A stretch of 64,000 nucleotides of DNA from Lachnospiraceae bacterium (lineage in GTDB: Bacteria > Bacillota > Clostridia > Lachnospirales > Lachnospiraceae), in the NCBI GenBank assembly GCA_017621815.1, contig JAGASK010000003.1, positions 1 through 64,000 of the forward strand. Direction: 5' to 3'. Positions 51,937 to 62,426 of this stretch are shown here, one piece after another (the first letter of the stretch is position 1; every line of letters begins with the position of its first letter). The notes beneath the pieces were generated by a model. The model made no database searches, was not told where the DNA came from, and saw only the letters and a program-made list of their open reading frames with translations. The position numbers and the translations under genes are program-made.

Positions 51937-52662
51937 TTACATTCTCTTCGGGCGGCACAAATTGTATAACACCTGTAATTCTTCATTTTTTACCTGTCTG
52001 AACTGCCCCGGATTCAAATTTGCAAGTTCTATATTTACCACTCTGACTCTTTTAATGCTGTTTACCTGATAACCCAGTTCCTTAGTCATCCTCCGTATCT
52101 GCCGGTTGACCCCTTGAGTTAATACAATACGGAATGTAAATTTCCCTATCTTTTCTGTTTCACAGGGTCTTGTGGTCAGATTAAGCTCCCGGAGATAGAC
52201 ACCTGCCGCCATTTTCGCCATAAAATCATCAGTAATCTCTTTATTAACCTTAACAATATATTCTTTTTCATGCCCTGCACTTCCGCGCATCATGGCTTCA
52301 ATAAGGTCACCGTCATTCGTAAGCAGCAAAAGCCCTTCGGAATCCTTGTCCAGGCGTCCTGCATAAGTAACCCTCACAGGGAATTTTACCACATCCGATA
52401 TTTTTTTGTCCGCAAATTTATCCCTTTCCGTACAGGTAATGCCAATCGGTTTATAATATGCAAATACTACCTTTTCTTCTTTACCGCAAAGCAGCTTTCC
52501 GTTCACCTCAATTTTATCCGTACTTCTGACCTTATCACCGATTTCTGCCTTTCTGCCGTTTATCATTACCCGTCCTTCTTCAATCAGCCTGTCAGCTTCT
52601 CGTCTGGAACAGACACCGCAGGAAGCAAGATATTTATTCAGTCTCTCTTTTTCCATACTCAT
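51937..52662 (-). CDS. RsuA/RluB/F-family pseudouridine synthase
   Basis: A 241-residue protein: S4 domain (residues 1-60, RLNKYLASCGVCSRREADRL) then the RsuA-type catalytic core with TYAGRLDKDSEGLLLLTNDG, whose Asp in GRLD is catalytic, and QGVNRQIRRM. It modifies uridines in ribosomal RNA; closest by pattern to RluF/RsuA. Its start overlaps the end of hflX by 23-29 bp. A second in-frame ATG at 52656 is the other possible start. Confidence 0.85.
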   Translation of the reverse strand: MSMEKERLNKYLASCGVCSRREADRLIEEGRVMINGRKAEIGDKVRSTDKIEVNGKLLCGKEEKVVFAYYKPIGITCTERDKFADKKISDVVKFPVRVTYAGRLDKDSEGLLLLTNDGDLIEAMMRGSAGHEKEYIVKVNKEITDDFMAKMAAGVYLRELNLTTRPCETEKIGKFTFRIVLTQGVNRQIRRMTKELGYQVNSIKRVRVVNIELANLNPGQFRQVKNEELQVLYNLCRPKRM

Positions 52663-53965
52663 ACTCCGAAAATTTATCCCTGTCCGCCTTATGGCATTTT
52701 ACAATAAGTTCCGTGCCGTTTTCCAAATATTCCTGATGAATAATATGTGCATTTTCCCTGAAATAAGATACAATATTTCCTTTATCATAGGGAATCAAAA
52801 ACCGTCCTTCCACATAATCGGAATAAGCATATTCCAGTATCGTTTCCACAAGCATCTGAAGGGAAGTTTCCTCTTTTGCGGAAATATAAATTCTGTCCCC
52901 GCATCTTTTGGGATATGAAACAGGCTCACTGCACAAATCCGCCTTATTATAAACTGTTATCATGGGAATATCTCCGGCTCCCAGTTCCGACAGGGTCTGG
53001 GCAGTGGTTTTCATCTGTTCTGCATAAAAAGGATCGGAATAATCCACTACATGAAGCAGCAAGTCCGCATTTTTCACCTCTTCCAGTGTAGAGCGGAATG
53101 CCTTTACAAGACTATGGGGCAGCTTATGGATAAACCCTACTGTATCTGATAATAAAAAATCCCTGTTATTTCCCGTATTAATTCTTCTGACAGAAGTATC
53201 CAGGGTTGCAAAAAGCATGTCCTTCTCCAGTACGCGCTTTTCATTATCCTTCACATAGGCATCCACCATAGCATTCATAATGGTGGATTTTCCTGCATTA
53301 GTATAACCTACAAGAGCTGCCATTGGTATGCCGGATGCCTGTCTTTTTTTTCTCTGAACGTTTCTTTCTTTTGAAACCTCATCAAGCTCCCTGCGAAGCT
53401 CGGAAATCCGATGTTCTATTTTACGTCTGTCCAGCTCGAGCTTCTTCTCTCCGGCACCGCGGCTGCTCATGCTTCCGCTGGTTCCTCCCTGCCTTGTAAG
53501 AGCTTCATGCATTCCCACCAGTCTGGGCAGTAAATACTGAAGTCTGGCAGACTCCACCTGAAGCTTGGCTTCTCTCGTTCTGGCACGGCTTTCAAAGATA
53601 TCAAGTATCAAAGTTGTTCTGTCCAATATCGGCTTTCCCAATTCGTCCTGAAGGTTTCTGAGCTGGGACGGTGTAAGCGCATCGTCAAAAATAACAAGGT
53701 CAGCCTCCAGCCTGTCCGCCACTTCCCTGACCTCTTCCACCTTACCTGTTCCGATATATAAGCCCTTATTAATACTCTCCATCTTCTGAGTTACTACAGC
53801 TACCGGCTCCATAAAGCAGGCCTTTGCCAGATTCCCCAGTTCTTCCATGGAACGTTCAAAATCATCTGCTCCGCCGGTGCCTGGGTCATTTAATTCCACT
53901 CCCACCAAAACTGCTTTTTCAATTTCATCTTCTTTCTCAAAGTCACTGTTCATATAATTTTTCAA
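52634..53965 (-). CDS. hflX: GTPase HflX
   Basis: A 443-residue protein. N-terminal HflX domain with GVELND and coiled coil (SELRRELDEVSKERN), then GTPase motifs G1 GYTNAGKST, G3 DTVGF (usual family form, lacking the Ras catalytic Gln) and G4 NKAD. It splits stalled ribosomes under stress and binds 50S. Full length. It overlaps the downstream pseudouridine synthase, a sensible ribosome-linked pairing. Confidence 0.92.
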   Translation of the reverse strand: MKNYMNSDFEKEDEIEKAVLVGVELNDPGTGGADDFERSMEELGNLAKACFMEPVAVVTQKMESINKGLYIGTGKVEEVREVADRLEADLVIFDDALTPSQLRNLQDELGKPILDRTTLILDIFESRARTREAKLQVESARLQYLLPRLVGMHEALTRQGGTSGSMSSRGAGEKKLELDRRKIEHRISELRRELDEVSKERNVQRKKRQASGIPMAALVGYTNAGKSTIMNAMVDAYVKDNEKRVLEKDMLFATLDTSVRRINTGNNRDFLLSDTVGFIHKLPHSLVKAFRSTLEEVKNADLLLHVVDYSDPFYAEQMKTTAQTLSELGAGDIPMITVYNKADLCSEPVSYPKRCGDRIYISAKEETSLQMLVETILEYAYSDYVEGRFLIPYDKGNIVSYFRENAHIIHQEYLENGTELIVKCHKADRDKFSEYEYGKRETE

Positions 53966-54000
53966 CCTTATAATTATCTTCAGCCCCGCATTTTATTAAT

Positions 54001-55299
54001 TCAAGATTTAATTTTAGTTAATTCATCAATTAAATCAAAATAATTTTCAAAAGTCTTTCTGCAGCAGCCGGGATTCTTAATACTGATTTTGCCTGTTTTT
54101 AACCCTGCCAGCGTAAAAGCCATGGCCATCCGGTGGTCTTCATAGGTCTCAACTGTTGTCTCCTTCATATCACCCGGATAGATTCTAATTCCGTCTTCCT
54201 CCGGGACTTCTTCACACCTGATTCCCATTTTAGTAAGTTCTGTAATAATGGCATGTATTCTGTCAGACTCCTGAAAACGAATATGTCCGATATTTTGAAT
54301 CACCGTAGGACTCTTGGCAAAAGGGGCTATGGCTGCCATTGTCATTGTCTGGTCAGAAAAATCTTTCATGGAAATTGTCAGTCCCGGATAATCCTTCAAA
54401 GAACTTCCCGACAATAAAATTCCTTCCGGCTTATCTTCCAACACACATCCCATTTCCCGAAGAGCCTCTATGAATTTAATATCCCCCTGAAGCGAATTCT
54501 TATGTACATGCTTGACAATAACATCTGTTTTTAACAGCGGCGCCATTGCATAAAAATAACCGGCACCGGATACATCCGGCTCAATTTGATATTCTGAAAG
54601 CCCGAATGTTGACGCATGCGGAACCTGACAGCACCGTCCTTCTTTTGCCACTGTAATTCCGAATTGCTCCATCATGGCAAGAGTCATTTTAATATAGGAG
54701 CCTTCTGTCCTGTCTCCTGACATAATTACTTTTAGTCCGTCTTTTAATATAACACCCGACATTAATAAAGCGCTGGCAAACTGGCTGCTGATTTTTGTAT
54801 CAATCGTTACCGCTTTCATGGATATGCTGTGGGATTTCATGCAAAACGGAAAATGCCCTTCTTCCCCTTTAAATTCGAATTCAACGCCATGTTCCTTCAA
54901 TATACTCAGAAGAGGCTCCATAGGACGTTTGCACATTTGAGGTGAGGCATTCATCTCATAGTCTCCTCCTGCCAGCGCCAGCATAACCGTAAGGAAACGT
55001 GCTGCCGTTCCTGCACTGCGCACATCTATTGCTGCTTTGGTATTGGGGATTTTCCCTCCCATTCCTTCAATAATAACATCCTTTATTTTTTCATCCACAT
55101 CCACCGAAAAGCCTAATTTTTCAAGACTGTCTATAAAAGCTCTGGAATCATCACTGAACAATACACCATGAAGAACACACTTTTTGCCGGATAAAGCAGC
55201 TAAAAGTAACGCCCGGTTGGTAATGCTCTTTGAGCCGGGCACTTCCACTTCAATCTTTTCTATGCTTTCAATTTTCTTCACCTGATAAATATCATCCAT
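54001..55299 (-). CDS. aroA: 3-phosphoshikimate 1-carboxyvinyltransferase (EPSP synthase)
   Basis: A 432-residue enzyme of the shikimate pathway. Substrate-binding GSKSITNRALLLAAL lies near the N terminus, with SGDRTEGSY and HIRFQESDRI in the second half. Complete two-domain protein. Gap of 35 bp to hflX downstream, so they may share a transcript. It makes EPSP from shikimate-3-phosphate and PEP in the cytosol. Confidence 0.93.
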   Translation of the reverse strand: MDDIYQVKKIESIEKIEVEVPGSKSITNRALLLAALSGKKCVLHGVLFSDDSRAFIDSLEKLGFSVDVDEKIKDVIIEGMGGKIPNTKAAIDVRSAGTAARFLTVMLALAGGDYEMNASPQMCKRPMEPLLSILKEHGVEFEFKGEEGHFPFCMKSHSISMKAVTIDTKISSQFASALLMSGVILKDGLKVIMSGDRTEGSYIKMTLAMMEQFGITVAKEGRCCQVPHASTFGLSEYQIEPDVSGAGYFYAMAPLLKTDVIVKHVHKNSLQGDIKFIEALREMGCVLEDKPEGILLSGSSLKDYPGLTISMKDFSDQTMTMAAIAPFAKSPTVIQNIGHIRFQESDRIHAIITELTKMGIRCEEVPEEDGIRIYPGDMKETTVETYEDHRMAMAFTLAGLKTGKISIKNPGCCRKTFENYFDLIDELTKIKS

Positions 55300-55399
55300 T
55301 GTTAAATCTCCATTTTATTTCTTATTTCGACAAAACACTCTACCGCTTTGCCGCTTTCTGCTTATTATACCATATGTGCTATGTCTTACCAAGCTTCCT

Positions 55400-56059
55400 T
55401 TACAACAGTTTTAAAATTTCCTCAGGATAATCTGCGTATATCGCTGCCTTAGCTTCTGCCAGCTCCTGTCTGTTTCTGAAACCCCAGGTAACTGTAATGC
55501 AATCCATTCCCACATTGGCAGCCGTAGCAATATCTACTTCCGAATCTCCCACATAAACTGCCCTTTCTTTCGGAACATTTAATTGACGCAAAGCCTCCAG
55601 AACCGTATCCGGTGCCGGCTTTTTTCGTATTCCGTCTTTTGCACCGATAGCGGTCTGAACATACTCCTTAAAATAAAGTTCATAAAGACTCTGAACACCG
55701 GACTGCAGTTTATTGGATACAATAGCCTGCTTAATATCACGCTTTTTAAGCTCGGCAAGCAGCTGCATGATTCCCGGATATACATGGGTTTTATCATTGC
55801 AATGCAGCATATAATGTTCCTCAAAAGCCGCAAATGTTCTTTCAATTACATCACTTTCCGTTCCTTCCGGCACAGCACGCTCTATAAGCTTTTGTACGCC
55901 ATTGCCTACAAAATGCCGGATTTCTTCATAAGAACGCTCCGGCATCCCATATTTTTTAAGGCTGTAATTAACGCTGTCCATCAAATCATCAAGGGTATTT
56001 AAAAGTGTTCCGTCCAAATCAAATATAACAGCATCATATTTTTGTCCTGAATTTTTCAT
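55400..56059 (-). CDS. HAD-family hydrolase (phosphoglycolate phosphatase type)
   Basis: A 219-residue protein with HAD motif I FDLDGTLLNT, motif II SNK, motif III RKKPAP and motif IV YVGDSEVD. It carries a helical cap like Gph/YsbA. The substrate is probably phosphoglycolate or another small phosphate; exact specificity cannot be told. Lies upstream of aroA on the same strand. Confidence 0.85.
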   Translation of the reverse strand: MKNSGQKYDAVIFDLDGTLLNTLDDLMDSVNYSLKKYGMPERSYEEIRHFVGNGVQKLIERAVPEGTESDVIERTFAAFEEHYMLHCNDKTHVYPGIMQLLAELKKRDIKQAIVSNKLQSGVQSLYELYFKEYVQTAIGAKDGIRKKPAPDTVLEALRQLNVPKERAVYVGDSEVDIATAANVGMDCITVTWGFRNRQELAEAKAAIYADYPEEILKLL

Positions 56060-56146
56060 CTTGTCCTCTCCATTCTGCCGCTTATTCTATCACTAACTTT
56101 ATCTCTGATTTTATTTCCAAATTTATTTCTTACTTTATTTTTCATT

Positions 56147-57520
56147 TCAATTCAGCTTTTTTTCCACTATTCTTCTCACAATGATAAAACAAATAATATG
56201 TGCAAAGGCTGTTAAAGCCCATGAAACAGGATAGGAAATATAAAGTGTATTCAGGGTTCTGTTCCATTCAAAAACCGTATAAATCCAGACTATCCTGAAA
56301 ACGCAGGCTCCCATTAAAGATACTATCATAGGCATAACGGCATATCCAAGCCCTCTTATGCTTCCTACCAATACATCCATAATACCGCATAAGCAATAAA
56401 AACTGCAGATAACCTTCATTCTCTGTAATCCGTAGGCTATTACCTCATCATCTGCAGAATAAAGCCTCAATATTTGATTTCCAAACAAAACCGCCCCATT
56501 TCCCATTACCAGGCCTATCAGAGTCACAATAATCAGACATTCTATTAAAATCTTATTAATCCTGTCAAATTTCTTTCCGCCCAGATTCTGCCCCGTAAAA
56601 CTGACAGCAGTTTGATGAACTGCGTTCATAGAGGTATAAACAAAGCCTTCCACATTACTTCCGGCAGTATTTCCTGCCATGGCAATGGCTCCGAAAGAAT
56701 TCACTGAAGATTGAATTAACACATTGGAAATGGAAAACAGCGAGCCCTGTATTCCTGCCGGAAGACCGATTCTGGCAATCCTGCCAAATTTATCCCAATC
56801 CATTTTCAATTTACCTAATGACAATTTGAAACATCCCTCACTTTTCATAAGGCACCTGACAATGAGTCCCGCCGATACGCATTGTGAAATAACAGTTGCA
56901 AGTGCAACACCTGCCACTCCCATATGAAATCCTATCACAAACCAGAGATTCAGACATACATTAATAACACCTGCTATCATTAAGTAATACAACGGTCTTC
57001 TGGTATCACCAATGGCACGCAGAATTGCACTTCCAAAATTATACAAAAGCATTACAGGCATTCCCAGAAAGAAAATCTGCATATACAGCACCGAATGATT
57101 AATTACATCATCCGGTGTATCCATCATTAAAAGAAGCGGCTTTGCCGCAGCAAATCCGACAAACGCTAACAGAATTCCGCCTGCCACGCTGATAATAACA
57201 GCTGTGTGGACAGTGCTGCTCACTTCTTTTTCCTGTTTTCCTCCATAATATCTTGCTACCAGAACATTAACTCCCACCGATAAACCGATAAACAAATTAA
57301 CTAAAAGATTTGTAAGGGAACTTGTAGAACCTACTGCAGCCAGCGCCTCGTTTCCTGCAAATCTTCCTACTACAATCACATCTGCGGCATTAAAAAGAAG
57401 CTGTAAAATGCCTGATAAAATAAGAGGCAGTGTAAAAAGCAGAATCTTGCCCAGCAAAGGGCCGGTACACATATCAATTTCAAATGATTTTTTATCCTTA
57501 ACTTTCATCACATTTTTCAT
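56147..57520 (-). CDS. MATE-family efflux transporter
   Basis: A 457-residue protein with 12 hydrophobic segments and the MATE signature ADVIVVGRFAGNEALAAVGS. Third MATE gene in the window; its sequence resembles the one at 10010 more than that at 11388. Divergent from the amidase gene with only 46 bp between them, which must contain both promoters. Substrate unknown. Confidence 0.9.
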   Translation of the reverse strand: MKNVMKVKDKKSFEIDMCTGPLLGKILLFTLPLILSGILQLLFNAADVIVVGRFAGNEALAAVGSTSSLTNLLVNLFIGLSVGVNVLVARYYGGKQEKEVSSTVHTAVIISVAGGILLAFVGFAAAKPLLLMMDTPDDVINHSVLYMQIFFLGMPVMLLYNFGSAILRAIGDTRRPLYYLMIAGVINVCLNLWFVIGFHMGVAGVALATVISQCVSAGLIVRCLMKSEGCFKLSLGKLKMDWDKFGRIARIGLPAGIQGSLFSISNVLIQSSVNSFGAIAMAGNTAGSNVEGFVYTSMNAVHQTAVSFTGQNLGGKKFDRINKILIECLIIVTLIGLVMGNGAVLFGNQILRLYSADDEVIAYGLQRMKVICSFYCLCGIMDVLVGSIRGLGYAVMPMIVSLMGACVFRIVWIYTVFEWNRTLNTLYISYPVSWALTAFAHIICFIIVRRIVEKKLN

Positions 57521-57566
57521 CCTTAAAGCATATAATGTTATAATTCTATAACCAAATGAGGTTCTT

Positions 57567-58094
57567 ATGGCTACAGTAGTAATAGACGCCGGACACGGTG
57601 GAGCTGATTTTGGAGCAACTTATCTTGGAAGAATGGAAAAAGACGATAACCTGAGGCTCGCCCTTGCCGTAGGAAATATCCTTAAGAATAATGGTGTTAA
57701 TGTCATCTATACCCGTACAGATGATGTGTATGAAACACCGGCGCAGAAAGCTGCCGAGGCTAATGCTGCAGGAGCCGATTATTTTGTTTCCATTCACCGC
57801 AATGCCAGCCCCTATGATAATCAATATACAGGAATTGAATCCCTTGTCTACAACAAATATGGAACAGCTGCGCAAATGGCCGCTAATATCAACAGACAGC
57901 TGGAATTAGCGGGCTTTGTCAATCAGGGCGTAAATGAACGCACAAACCTTGCCGTCCTTCGCCGAACCAATATGCCGGCTGTTCTGGTAGAAGCAGGCTT
58001 TATCAATACAGACAGGGATAACATGATTTTTGACAGCCGTTTTAACGAAATTGCACAGGCAATCGCCGATGGAATACTTATGTCCATCAGCTGA
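57567..58094 (+). CDS. N-acetylmuramoyl-L-alanine amidase (Amidase_3)
   Basis: A 175-residue stand-alone Amidase_3 domain: zinc ligands in DAGHGG, a Glu ligand near the NILKNNG helix, SIHRN (His) and the catalytic glutamate in VLVEAGF. No signal peptide or cell-wall-binding domain, as in CwlC-like mother-cell lysins or phage lysins. TATAAT boxes lie just upstream. It sits outside the tail locus, so it is probably a host autolysin. Confidence 0.88.
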   Translation: MATVVIDAGHGGADFGATYLGRMEKDDNLRLALAVGNILKNNGVNVIYTRTDDVYETPAQKAAEANAAGADYFVSIHRNASPYDNQYTGIESLVYNKYGTAAQMAANINRQLELAGFVNQGVNERTNLAVLRRTNMPAVLVEAGFINTDRDNMIFDSRFNEIAQAIADGILMSIS

Positions 58095-58148
58095 TGCCTG
58101 TACATTTTCAGCTCATTTATTTCCCCATGTGTAAGCGGTGTTGCAGTA

Positions 58149-60482
58149 CTACAGCTTTGATTCCAAATCCTCCAAAGATTCATACCCGTACAGCAATGCC
58201 GTGTTGCGCATGATCATTTCAGCTAAATTGCCATTGTTTCTGTAAATTTCCGCAATGAACCTGCCATATAAATCCAATGTTTCATCCGAATAAGTGGAAA
58301 TTTCCCCGCGAAGGTAGGTTTCATAAGACGTATTGTACAAGTTGTCTTCTGATGTATGAATGCTTCTGGCATTTCCCGCTGCCTTGGGAAATCTTTCGGC
58401 AAATTCCTCCATCCAGTCTACCTGGATTTTTACAATTTCTTCTATAATTTCTTTTTTCGCTTCCGGAATTTCCGGCAGGGAATCCTTTATTTCCGCATAC
58501 TTTAAAGGAGCCGTACTTTCCATCATACGTCCGTATTTTTCCGTAATCAGGTTCCATCCCTTTTCATTTGCCGCGCGGAAATCATGAATGTAACTTTTCA
58601 GCATTTCCGGTGTCCACGTATAATACTGGCTGGTGCGCATAATGGAAAAAGTATTCCAGTCATCCTGACAATCCGCCCTTCCGCCTTCATTATCCACTTT
58701 ATCGAAAGCTTCCCACTCCAGCGTAACAATTTCATTTATAAGAGCTTTTCTGAAGGAATCATCTTTTTGCTCCTTTTGCGGAATACTCTTCAAAATATTG
58801 TCTGTATGATGATCCAGATAATTGTCGTCTCCGCTTGTCAGCCCCTGCTTCTTCATTTCTGCAATAATCATGGCTACAATCAGTTCAATGGTCTGGGGAA
58901 TTCTGTCATCACCCACAGGCATTTCAACCAGAGCAGTTAAAATATCCTGTATTTCCCGAAGAACAGTCAGCCTGCCCATTCCCTTATGCATCCATTTATA
59001 AAAAGGAGCATATTTCCTGTTTAACAGATAGACCATTGCCATGGTATGCTTTAAGAATTCCGATAAAGCAATCTGGGCAGTTACCTTCTCTCCCCGTCCG
59101 AACATCCGGGAATAATTATACTGTCCCGACTGTGCCATTAACGCTGCTTCCCTTGCTATTTTTTTAATGCGCACATCCTCCGGATAATAATGTAAAAGAC
59201 CGTTTCTGATTCTGGTAAACTCTCCCAAATCATCACGGAATACCTTTCCGTTTGTAGCCGTCGCCAGCCGGTAGTCCTCAAGGAAAAGCCATTGATTTTG
59301 GGCAGTCGGCACATCATTCAAACCGATAATGCCATTATAAAAATCTCCTATTCTGAACACACCCACTCGTTTTTGTGCTTTAGCTGTAGTAAATCTGGTA
59401 ATTCCCATGTAAGTGGAAGGCAGCTCATCATAAGCGCGCTGCAGTTCTTCCCCTATTTCATCATAGACCTGGTCCGTAAGCCACATACAAAAGCCCGGAC
59501 CAAAATCATGGTCTCTTGAAATTTCATCATCAAAGCCAAAACAATCCGAACCTTCACCAACAAGTCCTACCGCAATAACAGACTCATACATCGGAAATTT
59601 CATCCGAATCATAGGTGCTCCGAATTCCAGGTAAAAGGCCTCACACAGTTCCAGACCGTTTTTAAATTTTCTTCCCCGCACCGGAGGATTCTTCATCTGC
59701 ATGGTAACAGCATTCAGATTCTGGAGTGTAATCTCATATGCTTTATTTCTTCCCACATTTCTTTCTATTTCTTTTAGTGCCAGTTTATAATATCTTGCAG
59801 ACTCCTCCAGATTCCCTGCCAGATACTGCGCTTCTCCCATAGCTGACAGTGCGCCGCTGTAATGATAATCTCTTTCCTCATCCATTTCAAAAATGGAGAA
59901 AGCTCTCTTCAAGTTATCAATCGCTTCTTCATATCTCCCAAGCTTTAACTGGGAAGCCGCCAGATTCGTATAAGTTACTGCTACTTCAATCCGAGCCTCA
60001 CTGTACTGCGTTGCGATGCCAAGCGCCCTTTCCAGACAGTCACAGGCACTTTCATAGTCACCCATCTCCTGGAACAAAAGGCTCATATTATTATACAGGC
60101 TGGCATACCGGAAATCATTATATGCTATATTTCCTTCATAAATTGACTTTGCCTCCTGATATGCTGCCATGGATTCCCGCAAAAGACCTGCAGCACGATA
60201 AGCATTTGCAACATTAATAAGTGTTGTTGCATAGGAAACCGTTCCTTCAAGTCCCATCTTCTGCATCAGAAGAAGCACCTGCCGGCAATATTCCACCGCC
60301 TTTTCAAACTCTCCTGTTTCCCTGAAATGACCGATAATTTCATTCATCAGGGTAATTACTGCACTTCTGTCTCCCTCCCCGGCAGCCTCTTCCATCTTTC
60401 CCGTAAGAAATGATTCCACATCCCCTATCCGATGATTTGCAAACAGAGAATCCAGCTGCGATAACACAAGTTCAATATTCAT
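58149..60482 (-). CDS. TPR - DUF4037 - DUF4125 fusion protein
   Basis: A 777-residue protein. Residues 1-260 are TPR-type helical repeats (FEKAVEYCRQVLLLMQKMG and others). DUF4037 follows with a nucleotidyltransferase-like signature (VGEGSDCFGF then SRDHDFG), and DUF4125 closes the protein (LEWEAFDKVDN, CQDDWNTFSIMRTSQYYTW). This three-part layout is common in Lachnospiraceae. The GS...DxD pattern suggests nucleotidyl transfer, perhaps in a tRNA, toxin or signalling system; unknown. The second ATG at 60482 (GGAGG 7 nt upstream) was chosen. Confidence 0.8.
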   Translation of the reverse strand: MNIELVLSQLDSLFANHRIGDVESFLTGKMEEAAGEGDRSAVITLMNEIIGHFRETGEFEKAVEYCRQVLLLMQKMGLEGTVSYATTLINVANAYRAAGLLRESMAAYQEAKSIYEGNIAYNDFRYASLYNNMSLLFQEMGDYESACDCLERALGIATQYSEARIEVAVTYTNLAASQLKLGRYEEAIDNLKRAFSIFEMDEERDYHYSGALSAMGEAQYLAGNLEESARYYKLALKEIERNVGRNKAYEITLQNLNAVTMQMKNPPVRGRKFKNGLELCEAFYLEFGAPMIRMKFPMYESVIAVGLVGEGSDCFGFDDEISRDHDFGPGFCMWLTDQVYDEIGEELQRAYDELPSTYMGITRFTTAKAQKRVGVFRIGDFYNGIIGLNDVPTAQNQWLFLEDYRLATATNGKVFRDDLGEFTRIRNGLLHYYPEDVRIKKIAREAALMAQSGQYNYSRMFGRGEKVTAQIALSEFLKHTMAMVYLLNRKYAPFYKWMHKGMGRLTVLREIQDILTALVEMPVGDDRIPQTIELIVAMIIAEMKKQGLTSGDDNYLDHHTDNILKSIPQKEQKDDSFRKALINEIVTLEWEAFDKVDNEGGRADCQDDWNTFSIMRTSQYYTWTPEMLKSYIHDFRAANEKGWNLITEKYGRMMESTAPLKYAEIKDSLPEIPEAKKEIIEEIVKIQVDWMEEFAERFPKAAGNARSIHTSEDNLYNTSYETYLRGEISTYSDETLDLYGRFIAEIYRNNGNLAEMIMRNTALLYGYESLEDLESKL

Positions 60483-60646
60483 ATTCATGCCTCCATTTAT
60501 GAGTGTGTTTATATTTGCTATGGGTGGAGAAAGGGACACATATGCATCCCCTTGTCCACCCATGGCATTGTTAAAGCAGAAATCGTCTGACTTCCGTTTT
60601 CTCTCTTTGTCCTCCTCATAAGAATATATGCTTATTCCTCTTAATA

Positions 60647-62323
60647 CTACGCCTTCGCTTCTTCCGGTTTGTAATATGCAAAATTATTTTTTCCGCTTTT
60701 CTTTACGGAATACATTGCATCATCTGCATATACAATCAACTGCTCCAAATCCTCCGTATCCTCAGGATAAGATGCAATGCCTATACTGCCTCCTACTTTT
60801 CTTTTTTCTCCTGATAATATGAATGGCTTGTCGAACAGTTCTCTGCACTGATGAGCAGTTTTTTCTACAATTTTACGTTGTTTGCTTTTGATTAATATAA
60901 TAAATTCATCTCCCGCAAAACGATAAGGCGTCAATATCTGCGACTGTAATTCCTTCAGCCTGACTGCCAGCTGCTTCAGTGCTTCATCTCCTGCCGTGTG
61001 ACCATAGGTATCATTTATCTTTTTAAACTCATCTATATCTATCATCATTATGGTACATGGCATACCGGCCGCCATAGTCTTTTCCAGATCTTCCATAAAC
61101 TTACTGCGGTTAGGAATTCCCGTCAGGAAGTCATGCTGGGATGCCGACTCCATAATTCCCCGTGCTTCTTCCAATTCAATGAGCAGCTTTCTCTTTTTAA
61201 AATTTGCAAGCCAGAATGCAAATATAACACATAAAAGCGCTATAATTACCACACCGCCCGGAAGCATCGCTTCCTTATTACGTTCCCAAAAAGAAGGCTG
61301 GTAATTTACAATGGTGGTGCCTTCCGGTATCAATCCCATATCAAGATTAAATTTTTCCATAACCAGCTGGTCTATACAGTAAACATTAGGGCTGTCAACC
61401 ACCACTCCGATATCGCCGCTCTTTTTTCCGTTAATGATATCCATGGCTATATTTGCAGCTATTTCACCGGACTTATACATGGACACTACATTGCCTCCAA
61501 GCAGCCCTTCACCGATTCCTGCTTCCACCATACGCAAAACGGGCACTCTGGCAGCTCCCGTAATAAAGCTTACCGCTTCCTTATTGGAATACTGCTTTCC
61601 GTCAGCGTCTTCGGTCATGGTAATATAAATTAAAATGCTGTTATTGCCTACCTGGTTTATGCTCTGTCTCAGTTTCCTGGTGGTAAGTTCCGATGCATTG
61701 ATTTCAGAAAAATCCAAATCAGGATAGTTGTCCTGATAACTGTAAAAACGCTTTCTCTCCGCCTCTCCTGTGATGCTGTCATCAAGAATTGCCACTACTC
61801 TTCTTGCTTTCGGAAACAGAAGCCGTCCCAAATCAATATTTTTTTCTACGGACAACTTTTCTATAATGCCTGTAATCAAAGGATCTTTTGACAATTCAAG
61901 CGCCAATTCCTCATCATTAATTCCTTCAAAAACAAGAGGAATTCCTTCAAACAACTCTTCCCTGTATTCCACCGCAAAAAGAAGCGCAGCATCATCTCCG
62001 AGAATTACCACATCATAGGGTTCAACCCTGGACATACGGTATTTCAGGCCTTCATAAAACTGCTGCCGTGAGGTTTCATCATCTACACGCTTGGTATCCA
62101 TAAACTCATAATCAATGACTGTACTTTCACTGATTCCTGCTTTAATTCCTTCTATTTGAATCTGCACAGTGTCCCAGCCATATGAGTAAGAACTGATAAA
62201 CAGGATTCTTCCTGTATTCTCTTCTGTTGTTTCCGCTGCCTGCGCCATAATGCCGCTCATAAGAACCATCACTGCAAATGCGGCTGCACATAACAGGCAT
62301 ATTTTTTCTTTAAATTTTACCAT
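60647..62323 (-). CDS. Diguanylate cyclase with periplasmic ABC-substrate-binding-like sensor
   Basis: A 558-residue membrane protein: signal peptide (about 1-30), an ABC_sub_bind (TrpX-like) extracytoplasmic domain (about 35-340), one membrane span (about 353-375) and a GGDEF domain from about 395. The active-site loop reads AGDEF near residue 470, an accepted active variant of GGDEF. It would make c-di-GMP in response to an external small molecule. The C terminus is complete. Neighbours: TPR protein downstream, two-component system upstream. Confidence 0.85.
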   Translation of the reverse strand: MVKFKEKICLLCAAAFAVMVLMSGIMAQAAETTEENTGRILFISSYSYGWDTVQIQIEGIKAGISESTVIDYEFMDTKRVDDETSRQQFYEGLKYRMSRVEPYDVVILGDDAALLFAVEYREELFEGIPLVFEGINDEELALELSKDPLITGIIEKLSVEKNIDLGRLLFPKARRVVAILDDSITGEAERKRFYSYQDNYPDLDFSEINASELTTRKLRQSINQVGNNSILIYITMTEDADGKQYSNKEAVSFITGAARVPVLRMVEAGIGEGLLGGNVVSMYKSGEIAANIAMDIINGKKSGDIGVVVDSPNVYCIDQLVMEKFNLDMGLIPEGTTIVNYQPSFWERNKEAMLPGGVVIIALLCVIFAFWLANFKKRKLLIELEEARGIMESASQHDFLTGIPNRSKFMEDLEKTMAAGMPCTIMMIDIDEFKKINDTYGHTAGDEALKQLAVRLKELQSQILTPYRFAGDEFIILIKSKQRKIVEKTAHQCRELFDKPFILSGEKRKVGGSIGIASYPEDTEDLEQLIVYADDAMYSVKKSGKNNFAYYKPEEAKA

Positions 62324-62426
62324 GTAGAGTTCCCCTCATATCAGTATCTACAGTTTCTGTTACTATTGTACCATAATTACACGGTAAAACAATAATTTTT
62401 CAGGAAGTTTTAATAAAAAGACATGA

